Below, piece by piece: positions 1 to 11,808 of a DNA stretch of 64,000 nucleotides. The stretch's first letter is position 1. The number at the start of each line of letters is the position of its first letter. The stretch is from positions 12,798,863 to 12,862,862 of the forward strand of contig CM057135.1 of assembly GCA_029964075.1 (NCBI GenBank), written 5' to 3'. The notes below the pieces were generated by a model. The model was not told the DNA's origin, made no database searches, and saw only the letters and a list, made by a program, of their open reading frames with translations. A program made the position numbers and the translations under genes. The stretch comes from Patiria pectinifera (lineage: Eukaryota; Echinodermata; Asteroidea; Valvatida; Asterinidae).

Positions 1-340
1 CCTCGGGTACGACTTGAAGCTCTTGTCTCACAAAACTCCTTTTTGGGCCGTTTTGAAGGTAATAAAGAGTAGGACCCGTCGTGACTTTTTTACCGTTAAT
101 CATTTTAAATTGACTCGTTCTTTTTTCCACGTTGAAGATGTTTACGCTCCAAATGGGATCCGTGGCTCTTCTCAAAGTACCCCCCTCTTGCTCGCCAGGG
201 TAATATAAATATCTAACCATAGCGTCTTACGGTAATTGTTGCTCTTTTGTTTTAACGGGGTTAGCCGGCGATTGCCGGACCTGTTCTAGTTTAACCGCCT
301 CTGACGGCGCTTTATCGATTAATCTTGTCGTTTCATCATG
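1..340. other. Unassigned left edge before the Helitron-like array
   Basis: This stretch does not belong to the repeat family that starts near 341. A plus-strand reading frame runs open from the window edge to a stop at 206-208 (in-frame ATG at 14) and looks mildly protein-like, with a conserved-looking tail around PNGIRGSSQSTPLLL. It could be the C-terminal end of a gene or element lying mostly outside the window. I do not recognise it and give no function. Confidence 0.3.
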
Positions 341-1078
341 TAATTCAAACAACATTGTGTAATGATGACATCATGATGACGTCATCCGGTGTTTATTTAT
401 AGGCAATTAAATTGTGACAATTTTAATATTTAAAAATGCATAAGAAATCAACCGTAGGCGTCCGCAGCATTCTGTTGCCGGCAAATGGTAGAGTAGGTTA
501 AGGTCTTTATTTCATTTAGTGTGCGTGAAATCACGTGACCCTTGCTTCCGGTCGAAAAAGGCCAAAACCGGAAGTGGCTTATTATTTAAAAGTGGTAATA
601 GATATGAACTTGCTTTTAACGGTGTTAGTCTCTTGGCTGATAGTCTTCTTTAAATCAACTACCGATGACGTCATGCAATCTTCGAGCGCCCTCTAGTGTA
701 TGACGTCATCAGACCGGAAGTTATAATGAAAAGACTCTTTTTCCATAGAAAATTCCTGAAAAATCAACCATGGCAGTTTTTATATTAGTTTTTACTTTAA
801 TTGTCTATTTAAGGGTAGGTCTAAAATATTTCAAAGCTTCGAGGCAATAAGCTAACTCGTACATGACCTGCGCTCGCTTAAAACTTCAGGTTGACAATAA
901 CTCTGCTTTGTACATGTACATGCACGTACGTTGTACATATCGTATGTCAGTCAGCCCGCGCGTAGCGCACGTGTTGCTGAGGTCAAATCCTGTCGACAGT
1001 GACCGTTTTAGCCGATTTCCGGCTAACTTTGACAAATGGTCGAAACAGCTCAGTGTTTGTCCACAAACACATTTCTAG
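341..1078 (+). mobile_element. Helitron-like non-autonomous unit U0, 5'-truncated
   Basis: First member of the array. It enters the family consensus at the block containing the paired CRE palindromes and runs to a canonical-looking Helitron 3' end: an 8-bp stem (1053-1060 with 1063-1070, two-base loop) followed four bases later by CTAG (1075-1078) and a T tract. It lacks the head block (the segment with 'ctacaagccactttggcaat') and a ~110-bp internal segment present in other units. No protein is encoded. The assignment to Helitrons rests on the hairpin plus CTRR-type end; 5' ends could not be fixed. Confidence 0.6.
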
Positions 1079-2415
1079 TTTTCTTTTTTTGTCTTTTTCC
1101 ACTTTTCCCATAGGTTTTGTACACGTTTTTATTCTACAAGCCACTTTGGCAATTATTTTAAATCCGATCAACTTTAAACTCGGCATAGTTGTTAAGCATC
1201 ATCTGAGGATGTATGCCGAAACTTTTTGTCATGCTGACGTCATCACGTGATTTATTATAGAATTTTGAATATTTAATTTTTCCCATAGACTTTGTACACA
1301 AATTATTTTTTAAAAATGCCGATTTTCAGAGGGCATTTTCAACTATTTGCCAGTAATTCATTTACACCAATCTTTGTCCTAGCAAAGACCCTAATTCAAA
1401 CAACATTGTGTAATGATGACGTCATGATGACGTCATCCAGTGTTTATTTATAGGCAATTTAATAGTGACACTTTTAATTTTTAAAAATGCATAAGAAATC
1501 AACCGTACGCGTCCGCAGCATTCTGTTGCCGGCAAGTGATAGAGTAGATTCAGGTCTTTATTTCATTCAGTGTGCGTGAAATCACGTGACCCTTGCTTCC
1601 GGTCGAAAAAGGCCAAAACCGGAAGTGGCTTATTTTTTGAAAGTGGTAATAGATATGAACTTGCTTTTAACGGTGTTAGTCTCTTGGCTGATAGTATTCT
1701 TCAAATCATCTACCGATGACGTCATTTAATCTTCGAGCGCCCTCTAGCGACAGGTTGAAAATTTTCAAAAATGTATTTTGAATAGATGTCTGTGGCGAAG
1801 TTTGTCGGAATCGCCTAAATATTGGTGTATATGATGACCTTGACCCACTTAAGACGTGTGCAAAGTTTAAGGTGTATGACGTCATCAAACCGGAAGTTAT
1901 AATGAAAAGACCCTTTTTCCTTAGAAAATTCATGAAAAATCAACCATGGCAGTTTTTATATTAGTTTTTACTTTAATTGTCTATTGAAGGGTAGGTCTTA
2001 AACATTTCAAAGCTTCGAGGCAATAAGCAAACTCGGACATGCCCTGCGCACGCTTAAAACTTCAGGTTGACAATACCTCTGCTTTAAAACATGCACAGGA
2101 CGTCCACAATGTACCGGTACATGTACATGCACGTACGTTGTACATATCGTATGTCAGTCAGCCCGCGCACCATGCACGTGTTGCTGAGGTCAAATCCTGT
2201 CCACAGTGACCGTTTTAGCCGATTTCCAGCTAACTTGGACAGATTTTATGTTCATGCATAGTGATAGTCAGGGACGTTGATAAAAACAAATTATCATGCG
2301 GAAAGCCCTATCTTCTGTTGCAAACAGACATAGATCTCTACTTATATGTCTATGGGTCCAACAGATAATCCATATTGGGAACAGCTCTGTGGTTGTTCAC
2401 AACCACAATTTCTAG
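1079..2415 (+). mobile_element. Helitron-like non-autonomous unit U1, full length
   Basis: A 1,337-bp unit that begins directly after the CTAG of the previous unit with a T-rich tract and ends with the hairpin 2389-2396/2399-2406 and CTAG at 2412-2415. It holds, in order: head block, CRE (TGACGTCA) at about 1233, paired CREs at about 1417, single CREs near 1718 and 1878, a variable tract of GTACAT-type palindromic hexamers near 2110-2150, two short hairpins and the terminal hairpin. The open frames inside are translations of the repeat and not genes. Confidence 0.65.
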
Positions 2416-4150
2416 TTTTTTTCTTTTTTTTTTCTTTTTCCACTTTTCCCCATAGGTTTTGTACACGTTTTTATTCTACAAGCCACTTTGGCAATTATTT
2501 TAAATCCGATCAACTTTAAACTCAGCATAGTTATTAACAATCATCTGAGGATGTATGTCGAAACTTTTCGTCATGCTGACGTCATAACGTGATTTATTAT
2601 AGAATTTTGAATATTTAATTTTTCCCATAGACTTTGTACACAGAAATTTAAAAAAAAATGTCAATTTCCAGAGGGCATTTTCGACTCTTTGCCAGTAATT
2701 CATTTACACCAATCTTCGTCCAAGCAAAGACCCTTATTCAAACAACATTGTGTAATGATGACGTCATGATGACGTCATCCGGTGTTTATTTATAGGCAAT
2801 TAAATTGTGACACTTTTAATTTTTAAAAATGCATAAGAAATCAACCGTACGCGTCCGCAGCATTCTGTAGCCGGCAAGTGGTAGAGTAGATTGAGGTCTT
2901 CATTTCATTCAGTGTGCGTGAAATCACGTGACCCTTGCTTCCGGTCGAAAAAGGCCAAAACCGGAAGTGGCTTATTATTTAAAAGTGGTAATAGATATGA
3001 ACTTGCTTTTAACGGTGTTAGTCTTTTGGCTGATAGTATTCTTCAAATCATCTACCGTTGGTGTCATGCAATCTTCGAGCGCCCTCTAGCGACAGGTTGA
3101 AAATTTTCAAAAATGTATTTTGAATAGATGTCTGTGGCGAAGTTTGTCGGAATCGCCTAAATATTGGTGTATATGATGACTTTGACCCACTTAAGACGTG
3201 TGCGAAGTTTTAGTCGAATGACGTCATCAGACCGGAAGTTATAATGAAAAGACCTTTTTTCCTTAGAAAATTCCTGAAAAATCAACCATGGCAGTTTTTA
3301 TATTAGTTTTTACTTTAATTGTCTATTTAAGGGTAGGTCTAAAACATTTCAAAGCTTCAAGGCAATAAGCAAACTCGGACATGCCCTGCGCACGCTTAAA
3401 ACTTCAGGTTAACAATACTTCTGCTTTAAAACATGCACAGGACGTCCACAATGTACATGTACATGCACGTACATTGTACGTTGTACATGTACATATCGTA
3501 TGTCAGTCAGCCCGCGCGCAGCGCACGTGTTGCTGAGGTCAAATCCTGTCCACAGTGACCGTTTTAGCCGATTTCCGGCTAATTTTGACAGATTTTATGT
3601 TCATGCATAGTGATAGTCAGGGAGGTTGATAAAAACAAATCATATGGCTAAAAAAAAAAAGTCTCCGGTTTCTGGTATGGAGCTTGCCCCAAAAGTGGTG
3701 CGGCGACGCGGCTTTTTTTTTTTTTTTACATGTTTTTTTTTTTTTTTTTGGCTTCAAATGTTGGCTGATGACTGCAAATGGTGCCCGACTAAACTTAGTG
3801 CAAATATATGGGAGTCCAGAGAGGCCACATAAATCTTATTCTCGATCATAACCCCTTCTAAAAACACGTTAAAATTGTGCAGCAGCAGAATTCCAGTCAA
3901 ACCAGTGAGTTTGGCGGTTTTGAAACATCATCTTGTATTGAAAAAAAAACTTTTTTCATTTTGCCGACGCGCATGGCTACGGCGACGCGCGCGCATACCA
4001 GAAACCGGAGACTTTTTTTTTTTTGGCCTAATGCGGAAAGCCCTGTCTTCTGTTGCAAACAGACATAGATCTCTACTTATATGTCTATGGGTCCAACAGA
4101 TAATCAATATTGGGAACAGCTCTGTGGTTGTTCACAACCACAATTTCTAG
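2416..4150 (+). mobile_element. Helitron-like unit U2 carrying a nested MITE
   Basis: Same layout as U1, but 1,735 bp long because a 384-bp TIR element sits at 3645-4028. With the insert removed the unit is about 1,350 bp. It ends with hairpin 4124-4131/4134-4141 and CTAG 4147-4150. One CRE seen in sister copies has decayed here (near 3060). Confidence 0.65.
3645..4028 (+). mobile_element. TIR element (MITE) inserted in U2, flanked by TA
   Basis: The two ends are inverted copies of about 30 bp: 'ggctaaaaaaaaaaagtct' at the left matches the complement of the right end, and the match continues through ccggtttctggtatg. TA lies on both sides (3643-3644 and 4029-4030), and sister units read straight across the site with a single TA. 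The TA duplication suggests a Tc1/mariner-type MITE. The interior is rich in poly-T and CG-containing words and encodes no transposase. Confidence 0.75.
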
Positions 4151-5321
4151 TTTCTCTTTTTTTTTTTTTCTTCCACTTTTTTTTCCATAGGATAACACGT
4201 GTTTTCGTTCTACAAGGCACTTTTGGACTTTTTTCAAATCTGATCGACTTCAAACCTGGCACACACTTAGACCACCATCTGAAGATGTGTGCCAAGTCAT
4301 GACGTCATCATGACGTCATCACGTGTCACGTGACGTCATCCTAACAGACCACACTTTAAGGCCCTATATCTACAGAACCAGAAGTCCGATTTGGTTCAAA
4401 CTTGGTATGCAAGTATTCCGGGATGTGTTATAGACAAAAATTGCAGTGACGTCATGATGACGTCATCGTGTGATTTTATATGAATTATTCAATTTTTGGA
4501 CCTTTTACTCATATCTCATAAACGGAATGTGGTAAATTCGAAATTCTTTTTGTAACAGGTTTGTTAGGTCATAGATAGATGCACAAAATTTCGTAAAATG
4601 TGTGACGTCATCATGACGTCATCAAAAACGTGATTTTTTGATTCACATATAAGGGTTTGTCCGATCGTTATGAAATTTGGTGGGTAGATAACAGCATTCA
4701 AAATCTGAAGTGACGTCATCATGACGTCATCATCTGATTTTTTATGAATTTTTCAAATTTTAATATTCCTTCAAATTTTGCAAAAAATTCTATAAAAAAC
4801 GGCCCGATCGACTTTAAACCTGGCACACACTTATACAACTATCTGAAGATGTATGCCGAATCATGACGTCATCATGACGTCATCACGTGTCACATGACGT
4901 CATCCTTAAAGTGCATACTTTAAGGCCCTATATCTACAGAACCGAAGGTCCAATTGGGTTCAAACTTGGTATGCAAGTATTCCAAGACGTGTTATAGACA
5001 AAAATTGCAGTGACGTCACGATGACTTCATCATGTGATTTTATATAAATTATGCAATTTTTAGACCTTTTACTCGTATCTCATCAATGGAACGTGGTTAA
5101 TTCGAAATTCTTTTTTGCAAAAGGTTGTTAGGTCGTAGAAAGAAAATGTCAAAAAAAGGTGTGCTGTCATGAAAAACGTTTTTATTTTTTTACATAGGAT
5201 GGACACTTTTTGTATAGAATACGCATGTACCTGTTTATTCGACATGGTTGAAACTCCTTTACGGCAGTCATTAATAAAACGGTCGAAACAGCTCAGTGTT
5301 TGTCCACAAACACATTTCTAG
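4151..5321 (+). mobile_element. Helitron-like unit U3, divergent subfamily
   Basis: Follows CTAG of U2 and ends with hairpin 5296-5303/5306-5313 and CTAG 5318-5321. Only the head is clearly shared with U1/U2. The body is built from degenerate 110-160-bp blocks, each with a paired CRE (about 4307, 4448, 4603, 4712, 4865) and a phrase of the type 'ccgat..ggttcaaacttggt'. The same head is found in inverted orientation at about 41,690-41,800. Confidence 0.55.
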
Positions 5322-8235
5322 TTTTTGGCTTTTTCGCAATTTTGCGGAAAAGCCTTTGTTTTTGTTCTCATTTTTTTTTTTTTTATTTCTTTTTGTCGCC
5401 AAAATCCCATAGACTTTGTACACGTTTTTTCTTAGTGCCACTTTTGGCATTAATCTTTGTCATACATCATTGAAAGTTACCACAGGCATAGTCCCTATAG
5501 CAAAGATGTGTCCCGAAGATTGACGTCATGGTGACGTCATCAAGTGATTTATTATAGATTTTTGAATATTTAATTCTTCCCATAGACTTTGTACACAGAA
5601 ATTTAGAAAAAATTGTCGAGTTTCAAAGGGCATTTTTGACTCTTTGCCAGTAATTCATTTGCACCAATCTTTGTCCAAGCAGAGACCCTAATTCAAACAA
5701 CATTGTGTAATGATGATGTCATGATGACGTCATCCGGTGTGTATTTATAGGCAATTAAATTGTGACACTTTTAATATTTAAAAATGCATAAGAAATCAAC
5801 CGTACGCGTCCGCAGCATTCTGTTGCCGGCAAGTGGTAGAGTAGGTTGAGGTCTTTATTTCATTCAGTGTGCGTGAAATCATGTGACCCTTGCTTCCGGT
5901 CGAAAAAGGCCAAAACCGGAAGTGGCTTATTATTTGAAAGTGGTAATAGATATGAACTTGCTTTTAACGGTGCTAGTCTCTTGGGTGATAGTATTCTTCA
6001 AATCATCTTCCAATGACGTCATGCAATCTTCGAGCGCCCTCTAGCGACAGGTTGAAAATTAGCAAAAATGTATTTTGAATAGATGTCTGTAGCGAAGTTT
6101 GTCGGAATCGCCTAAATATTGGTGTATATAATGACCTTGACCACCTTAAGACGTGTGCGAAGTTTTAGGCGAATGACGTCATCAGACCGGAAGTTATAAT
6201 GAAAAGACCCTTTTTCATTTGAAAATTCCTGAAAAATCAACCAAGGCAGTTTTTATATTTGTTTTTACTTTAATTGTTGATTGAAGGGTAGGTCTAAAAC
6301 ATTTCAAAGTTTCGAGGCGATAAGCGAACTCGAACATACCCTGCGCACGCTTAAAATTTCACCTTGACAATACCTCTGCTTCAAAACATGCACAGGACAG
6401 GACGTCCACAATGTACATGTACATGTACATGTATGCACGTACGTTGTACATAGGCACATACATCGTATGTCAGTCATCCTGCAGCGCACGTGTTGCTGAG
6501 GTCAAATCCTGTCCACAGTGACCGCTTTAGCCGATTTTCGGCTAACTTTGACAGATTTTATGTTCATGCATGCGCATAGACAGTGACGTATTATAGCACT
6601 TTTGGCATTAATCTTTGTCAGATATCATTGAAAGTTGGCATAAGCATAGTCCCTATAGCCAAGATGTGTTCCGAAGAGTGACGTCATGGTGACATGATCA
6701 AGTGATTTATTATGGATTTATGAATAATTAATTTTTCTCATAGACTTTGTACACAGCTTTCTCCACAAGTCTTTCCCTATACAACACTGATATATCTTAC
6801 TGAGTAGTTCTGAACTTCGGCTGAGAATTACTATGAGAAGGAAAAAGAAATCGTATTTTTTTACGCCTGTCATTTGATTGAAAATATTCCCAAGAGTTAG
6901 AATAGCAAGTAATATTTTATAAAAATGTTTCAGTTTAAAGGAAAATCCACATTTAAAGGTGCAGTTTTTCTGCTGTGGGATTTTTAACCTATTGACTTTT
7001 CCCCTTTTTTAAGCCACCATTTTCATAACTTGGCGATCTGGAACCGTCATCAAAGTTACAGCCATACAAAAATTATGCCAAGACTACGACATCATGATGA
7101 CGTCATCTTCAAGTGATTTATTATGGATTCATGAATAATTAATTTTTCTCATAGACTTTGTACACAGCTTTTTCCACAAGTCTTTTCCTATACAACACTG
7201 ATATATCTTACTGAGTATTTCTGAACTTCGGCTGAGAATTACTAAGAGAAGGAAAAAGAAATCGTATTTTTTTACGTTTGCCATTTGATTGAAAATATTC
7301 CCAAGAGTCAGAATATCAAGTAATATTTTATAAAAATGTTCCAGTTTAAAGGCAAATCACGTATTTAAAGGTACAGTTTTTCTGCTGTGGGATTTTTAAC
7401 CCATTGACTTTGTACACGTTTTCAAGCCACCATTTTTATAACTTGGCGATCTGGAATCGTCATCAAAGTTACAGCCAAGGAAGACCCTCATACAAAAATT
7501 ATGCCAAGACTATGACGTCACGATGACGTCATCACCTAATTTTTTTATTGATTTTTGAAAATTTACGTACATATTGTGAAGTCTTATATCTACAGAAATG
7601 TAAGTCCGATTGGGTTGAAACTTGGTATGTGGCTATACCAGGAAGTGTTATAGATTTAAAATGAGGTGACGTCATGATGACGTCATCCTGAGATTTTATA
7701 TGAATATTTGTTTCTTTGGACCTTTTAGCCATATCTCCCGAATGCAACATGCAAAATGCAAAATTCTTTTTTGCATTTGGTCTGTTATGTAATAGCTTTT
7801 CGCACAAAACTTGAACAATGTGTGACGTCATCATGACGTCATCAAAATGCGATTTTTCAAAACTCATATAAGGAAAGGTCCAATTGTCATGAAACTTGGT
7901 GGGTAGGTAGTTAATCATACTAGTATGCAAAGTTCGAAATGACGTCACGATGACGTCATCAAAAATTTAAAAATAATTGTCGATTTTCAAAGTGCGTTTT
8001 TGACTCTTTGCAAGTAATTTATTTAGATCACTCTTTGTCCAAGCAAAGACCTTGTACACACGCACATACATCGTATTGCCGAGGTGAAATCCTGTCCACA
8101 GTGACCGTTTTAGCTGATTTTTCGGCTAACTTTGACAGATTTTATGTTCATGCATATTCAGGGCATATTATTGACAAAAAAAATCATAATGTGGAAAAGC
8201 CCTATGTTCTGTTCCAAACAGACATAGATCTCTAG
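5322..8235 (+). mobile_element. Composite Helitron-like block U4
   Basis: Begins with a near-perfect hairpin around 'ggctttttcgcaattttgcg' after the preceding CTAG, then a typical unit body (to about 6590), then two related blocks of roughly 500 bp starting near 6590 and 7080, then CRE-pair blocks like those of U3 (7504, 7669, 7826, 7941). It closes at CTAG 8232-8235 after a bulged hairpin (about 8205-8226). It is probably several nested or truncated copies; internal borders are not resolved. Confidence 0.5.
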
Positions 8236-8690
8236 TTTTTTATTTCTTTTTGTCGCCAAAATCCCATAGACTTTGTACACGTTTTTTCTCAGTGCCACTT
8301 TTGGCATTAATCTTTGTCATACATAATTGAAAGTTACCACAGGCATAGTCCCTATAGCAAAGTTGTGTCTCAAAAAGTGACGTCATGATGACGTCATCAA
8401 GTGATTTTTTTATAAATTTATGAATAATTAATTTTTCCCATTGATTTTGTACACAGCTTTCTGCACAAGTCCTATACAACACTGATATATCTTACTGAGT
8501 AGTTCTGAACTTCGGCCGAGAATTACTATGAGAAGGAAAGAGAAATCGTAGTTTTTACGCTTTGTTATTTGATTGAAAATATTCCCAAGAGTCAGAATAT
8601 CAAGTAATATTTTATAAAAATGTTTCAGTTTAAAGGCAAATCACGTATATAAAGGTGCAGTTTTCTGCAGTGGGATTCTCGCCGAAAGAG
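8236..8690 (+). mobile_element. Helitron-like unit U5, 3'-truncated
   Basis: Starts in the T-rich head after the CTAG at 8235, includes a paired CRE near 8378, and repeats the block seen at 6720-6980 and 7140-7400 (with 'ctgatatatcttactgagta'). It stops near 8680, where sequence unrelated to the family begins. No 3' hairpin or CTAG is present. Confidence 0.5.
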
Positions 8691-9600
8691 GGCGGTACAT
8701 AACTTCAACGGTTACGGCCGGGCGCATAGGGCCCTAGGCGAGGTTATGCAAGGCAGCGTAACGAGCGGCAGAGAGCCAGCTGATCTAGTTCAGGATGGAA
8801 GTTCTCTTTTCCATTGCCAAAACCCCTTCACGTGGCGATTTTTTTATCCAGTACACCAGGCATAAAAGGACTTTTGGCGAATTGTTTAGCAAGGACGATA
8901 AAAAAAATGTCGTGTCTTTCGGGACTGTTCATGACTTTTAATCCACGTTTTCCAAAACTGGGCCTGCACATTTCCTCTCATCATGTCTGCTAAAAATATC
9001 GTCTTTATTTAAAATAAATGTGGTCTGTCCAATGAAAGTTCCATTGTCTGGTTCCCATTCTACACTACAGCTGCAAACGTAAAATGACGTCGAAGGATAT
9101 TTCCTTAACACTTTACACTTTTATTCCTTAACACTTTACAGCGCGCGCGGCAAAAAAAATATAACGGCACACCGTATAAAGTGAATGGCGCCCCCAATCG
9201 CCAATCAGTAGACTTGTCTCAGTCATGTTCTGCTTTCGGGGAAGGGCGGACAAACGACAGATGTCGTTCCTTTATTAGTATAGATACAAAATCAGGAGCA
9301 AAAAACATCAACGGCGCACAAAATACTGGGTAATGATAATGCATTCAAAACAGAAAAACACAACTTCAATTAAAAAACACAATGCGCAAAAACAAATGTC
9401 AAAGCTGTTGCACAAAATGTTCTTGTTTAACGAAATGACTGCTCTAACTTATGTTATTGAAATTTCACACGATCACATTATTTATTTAAATGAGTACGTG
9501 CTCAAATGAGTACGTGCTCAAATGATTAGTCTCATTACACTCCCACCCCCCCCCCCCCCAAAAGGAACAATCACTTCAAAAAAATAGAAGTCAAAGACTT
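8691..9600. other. Unassigned non-coding stretch
   Basis: Single-copy-looking sequence with a GC-rich start (8691-8780) that differs sharply from the AT-rich array before it. A poly-C run occurs near 9548-9559. I see no convincing exon, TIR or RNA gene. Confidence 0.4.
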
Positions 9601-10765
9601 ATTCTTTGTAAAGTACTTTATTGAACAGGCATGGTTGACGACTTGTTGGCTGCTACATTGGAAAAGTCATATATGTGACAATGGCCTTAAATACAATTCA
9701 CCAAAATATCAATAATTAAAAGGTCTACATGATAGATGTCACTTTCTTTTTGTACTATCAAAATGCTTGACAATGACAATATAGCTATTTTCTTAACTCT
9801 TAAGAAACGGTGGAAAAGACAAATTTTGTTTTAAAGTAAGATAAGTGCATATAGACAGTCCCTGAGAAATGAGCACGGACTATAAATTGTAAGGCTGATA
9901 TATGTTGAGTCCTACTTATCCTTACCATATATGATATCCTTTATAATTGTTGATTTTTTTTGAAATGTAAAGGATTACTCACAATATAGGTAAAGTTTGT
10001 GTATATTTACTTATTTAACAGTCAGCCCGTTTCTACTATCATGCGTAAGGCTCACAACACTCCAATGCACCCCCCCCCCCCCAAAAAAAAATAGAAGTCA
10101 AATTTAAATTATTGTTTGTAAAGTATTCTATTTTTGAAAATGCTATTTCATCTGAAAGTAAGATAAGTCATTCAAACTGTCCCTGATAAACGTTACTGCG
10201 CATTTATAAAGGTTTTGATGGATAACATGAAGACTACACATTTACAGCTAAAACAATGAAGAGGGTAACCATTCCCCAAAACATACTCTAGAATGCAGAC
10301 AAACCTTAAAGTTTTTAGAGACGGCATATGTCTCCACACCTATCAGGGGCATGCTACAAGGAATTATTCAGTACACAAAGACAGATTAATAAGCCCCCCC
10401 CCCCATTTTAACAATCAAACTAAAACTGAATGTGTAAATACAAACAAAGATGTACAGTTGTACACTGCCAGTTGTATTTTCAGGTACATGTACCAAACAA
10501 TGGATTTAACATAAACATGCATGTCACTTGCAGTCATACATCTCATGCAGGCAACAAGCACTTCCAGTGCATGATTCCAGACTCACTTTTTTTCCAAAGC
10601 ACTGTATTCAGTGATAGGATTTTTATCAGTGTTGCTTTGGACATAGTTTCCTAGAAAGAGTCTCTATGTACATTTCACACTTCTTGGAGGTCCCAGCATA
10701 CACAAAGGTTGTTAGGTTGAACCATATGGCAATTAGGCCTCGCAATAGTGGCAGAGAGCGTAGAA
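9601..10765 (-). other. Likely 3' UTR of the minus-strand gene ending at 10,766
   Basis: Lies directly downstream of a minus-strand terminal exon and reaches a minus-strand AATAAA. A ~60-bp segment with poly-C followed by 'aaatagaagtcaaa' occurs twice (about 9545-9625 and 10,065-10,130), so part of the UTR may be duplicated. No reading frame of interest. Confidence 0.4.
9617..9622 (-). terminator. Candidate poly(A) signal AATAAA
   Basis: The plus strand reads tttatt, so the minus strand carries AATAAA about 1.14 kb beyond the stop codon at 10,766. It is the best placed signal for the gene whose last exon is 10,766-10,875. Confidence 0.45.
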
Positions 10766-10875
10766 TTACAGAGTAACTTCATCTTGTATGACATACGGCT
10801 GGATGCTGCTAACAGAGCGATAGCAGATAGGCTGGCCCCGCTTCAATTTATCTGCTAGAGAGTCAGCATCTTTCC
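10766..10875 (-). CDS. Putative terminal coding exon, unknown protein
   Basis: The minus strand has a good splice acceptor (ttttattgtattcag) ending at 10,876, then 36 open codons to TAA at 10,766-10,768. The translation begins KDADSLADKLKRGQPICYR and ends QDEVTL; it has the balanced composition of a real protein. The frame enters at phase 2. I do not recognise the family. It is probably the 3' end of the same transcription unit as the repeated minus-strand exons at 11.5-12.7 kb, because their donors face this acceptor, but that link is inferred. A possible alternative is a fortuitous ORF. Confidence 0.5.
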
Positions 10876-11528
10876 CTGAATACAATAAAATAGGAAGTGG
10901 TTTATAGGAAATGACACTCGTACAAAATTATACTAATATTTGTGGACACACTCAATTTTAAGCTACCAGTTGCATTCAAGGTGCACTATTTGCAGAGATG
11001 AAGGTGCCCTTGCAAATGCCTCATTTGAGGACAATTCAATTTGTCAATAGCATATTCTGCATCATTTGCCTTTTACCTCAAATTTGAGGTAAATAAGTCA
11101 GACTGCATTAATTGTCTGCGTAAATTTCTATGAGCAAAGTCTGAACATTGTCAGAAGTTTAGAATAGAGTAGGTTTTAAAAAAATCATCAACAAATATTT
11201 CAGATCTGACTTGACACAACATATCCGTGGACAATGTTAAGATCATCGCCAGGGAGGACCACCTCTAGAAATTCAAAATATGTGCAGCGGTCAAAATCCA
11301 CATGCACTGCCATCAGATGGACAGAGATGGAGGATACAAGCTAGCCCATGTGTAAAACTGCTGACTGTTGTTTGACTAAGTATGACAATGTGACAGGTCA
11401 CATAAGCGCCTCAGCAACGCCACTTGATTGTTGGATGGTCCTGATACAACCTTTGTGATTCAAGTCCCAATAAGGTACTCTTCCAATTATTTGCTTCAAT
11501 AATGGCAATGGAAACAAAGTTTAATGAT
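10876..11528 (-). other. Probable intron, no other content seen
   Basis: Between the terminal exon and the first repeated exon. AT-rich, with a short self-similar passage near 11,040-11,090 ('caaatttgaggtaaa'). No exon, RNA gene or mobile element identified. Confidence 0.35.
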
Positions 11529-11541
11529 CAATCTCACTCAC

Positions 11542-11635
11542 CTGAACCATGTTCAAACATTTGCACAAAGAGTGAAGCTGTTGGAAAGCACACTATCAAC
11601 TGGCAGAAAACAAGTAGATTTGTAGTTGGCGACTT
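11542..11635 (-). CDS. Repeated 94-bp exon, copy 1
   Basis: On the minus strand: acceptor ...actttctgtag, 94 nt, donor gtgagtgag. One frame is open throughout (starts KSPTTNLLVFCQ, ends MFEHGS). 94 nt is not a multiple of three, so including different numbers of copies would shift the frame; if the copies are used they would have to be alternatives. Protein family not recognised. Coding status is inferred only from splice signals and the open frame. Confidence 0.4.
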
Positions 11636-11808
11636 CTACAGAAAGTGGATACACGAGAATGACATGTGTGAGGGTCTATTAGCTCCAGGACTCACACAAA
11701 CCAAACACAAACAAGCAAGTTTCAATTTAAAGAACACTAGAACACCACCAACCAACCCCCCTCGACCCCCCACAAAAAAAACCCAGAAAATCTGACAATC
11801 TCACTTAC

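Larger units (their letters stand above)
360..8400. promoter_or_regulatory. Dense field of CRE palindromes (TGACGTCA)
   Basis: About 42 exact copies of the 8-bp CREB/ATF site occur in the first 8.7 kb, where well under one is expected by chance, and about 16 more in 37.5-42.8 kb. Many are paired with starts 11 bp apart (about one helical turn), joined as TCATGATG or TCATCATG. The copies are part of the repeat consensus. Whether any factor binds is unknown. Confidence 0.7.

Noticed and set aside
1706-1933. Recurring ~75-codon minus-strand ORFs in the array (also near 38,050 and 39,570)
   Set aside because: The same stretch of the repeat unit is open in several copies, but it is short, lacks a domain, and is broken by stops or indels in others.
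3875-4302. Overlapping ORFs around 4 kb
   Set aside because: They straddle the MITE and the unit border and read poly-T tracts as Phe runs.
7532-7948. 138-codon minus-strand ORF with DDVIMTS motifs
   Set aside because: It is the translation of the paired CRE words of the repeat; the same peptide pieces recur in every unit and no domain is present.
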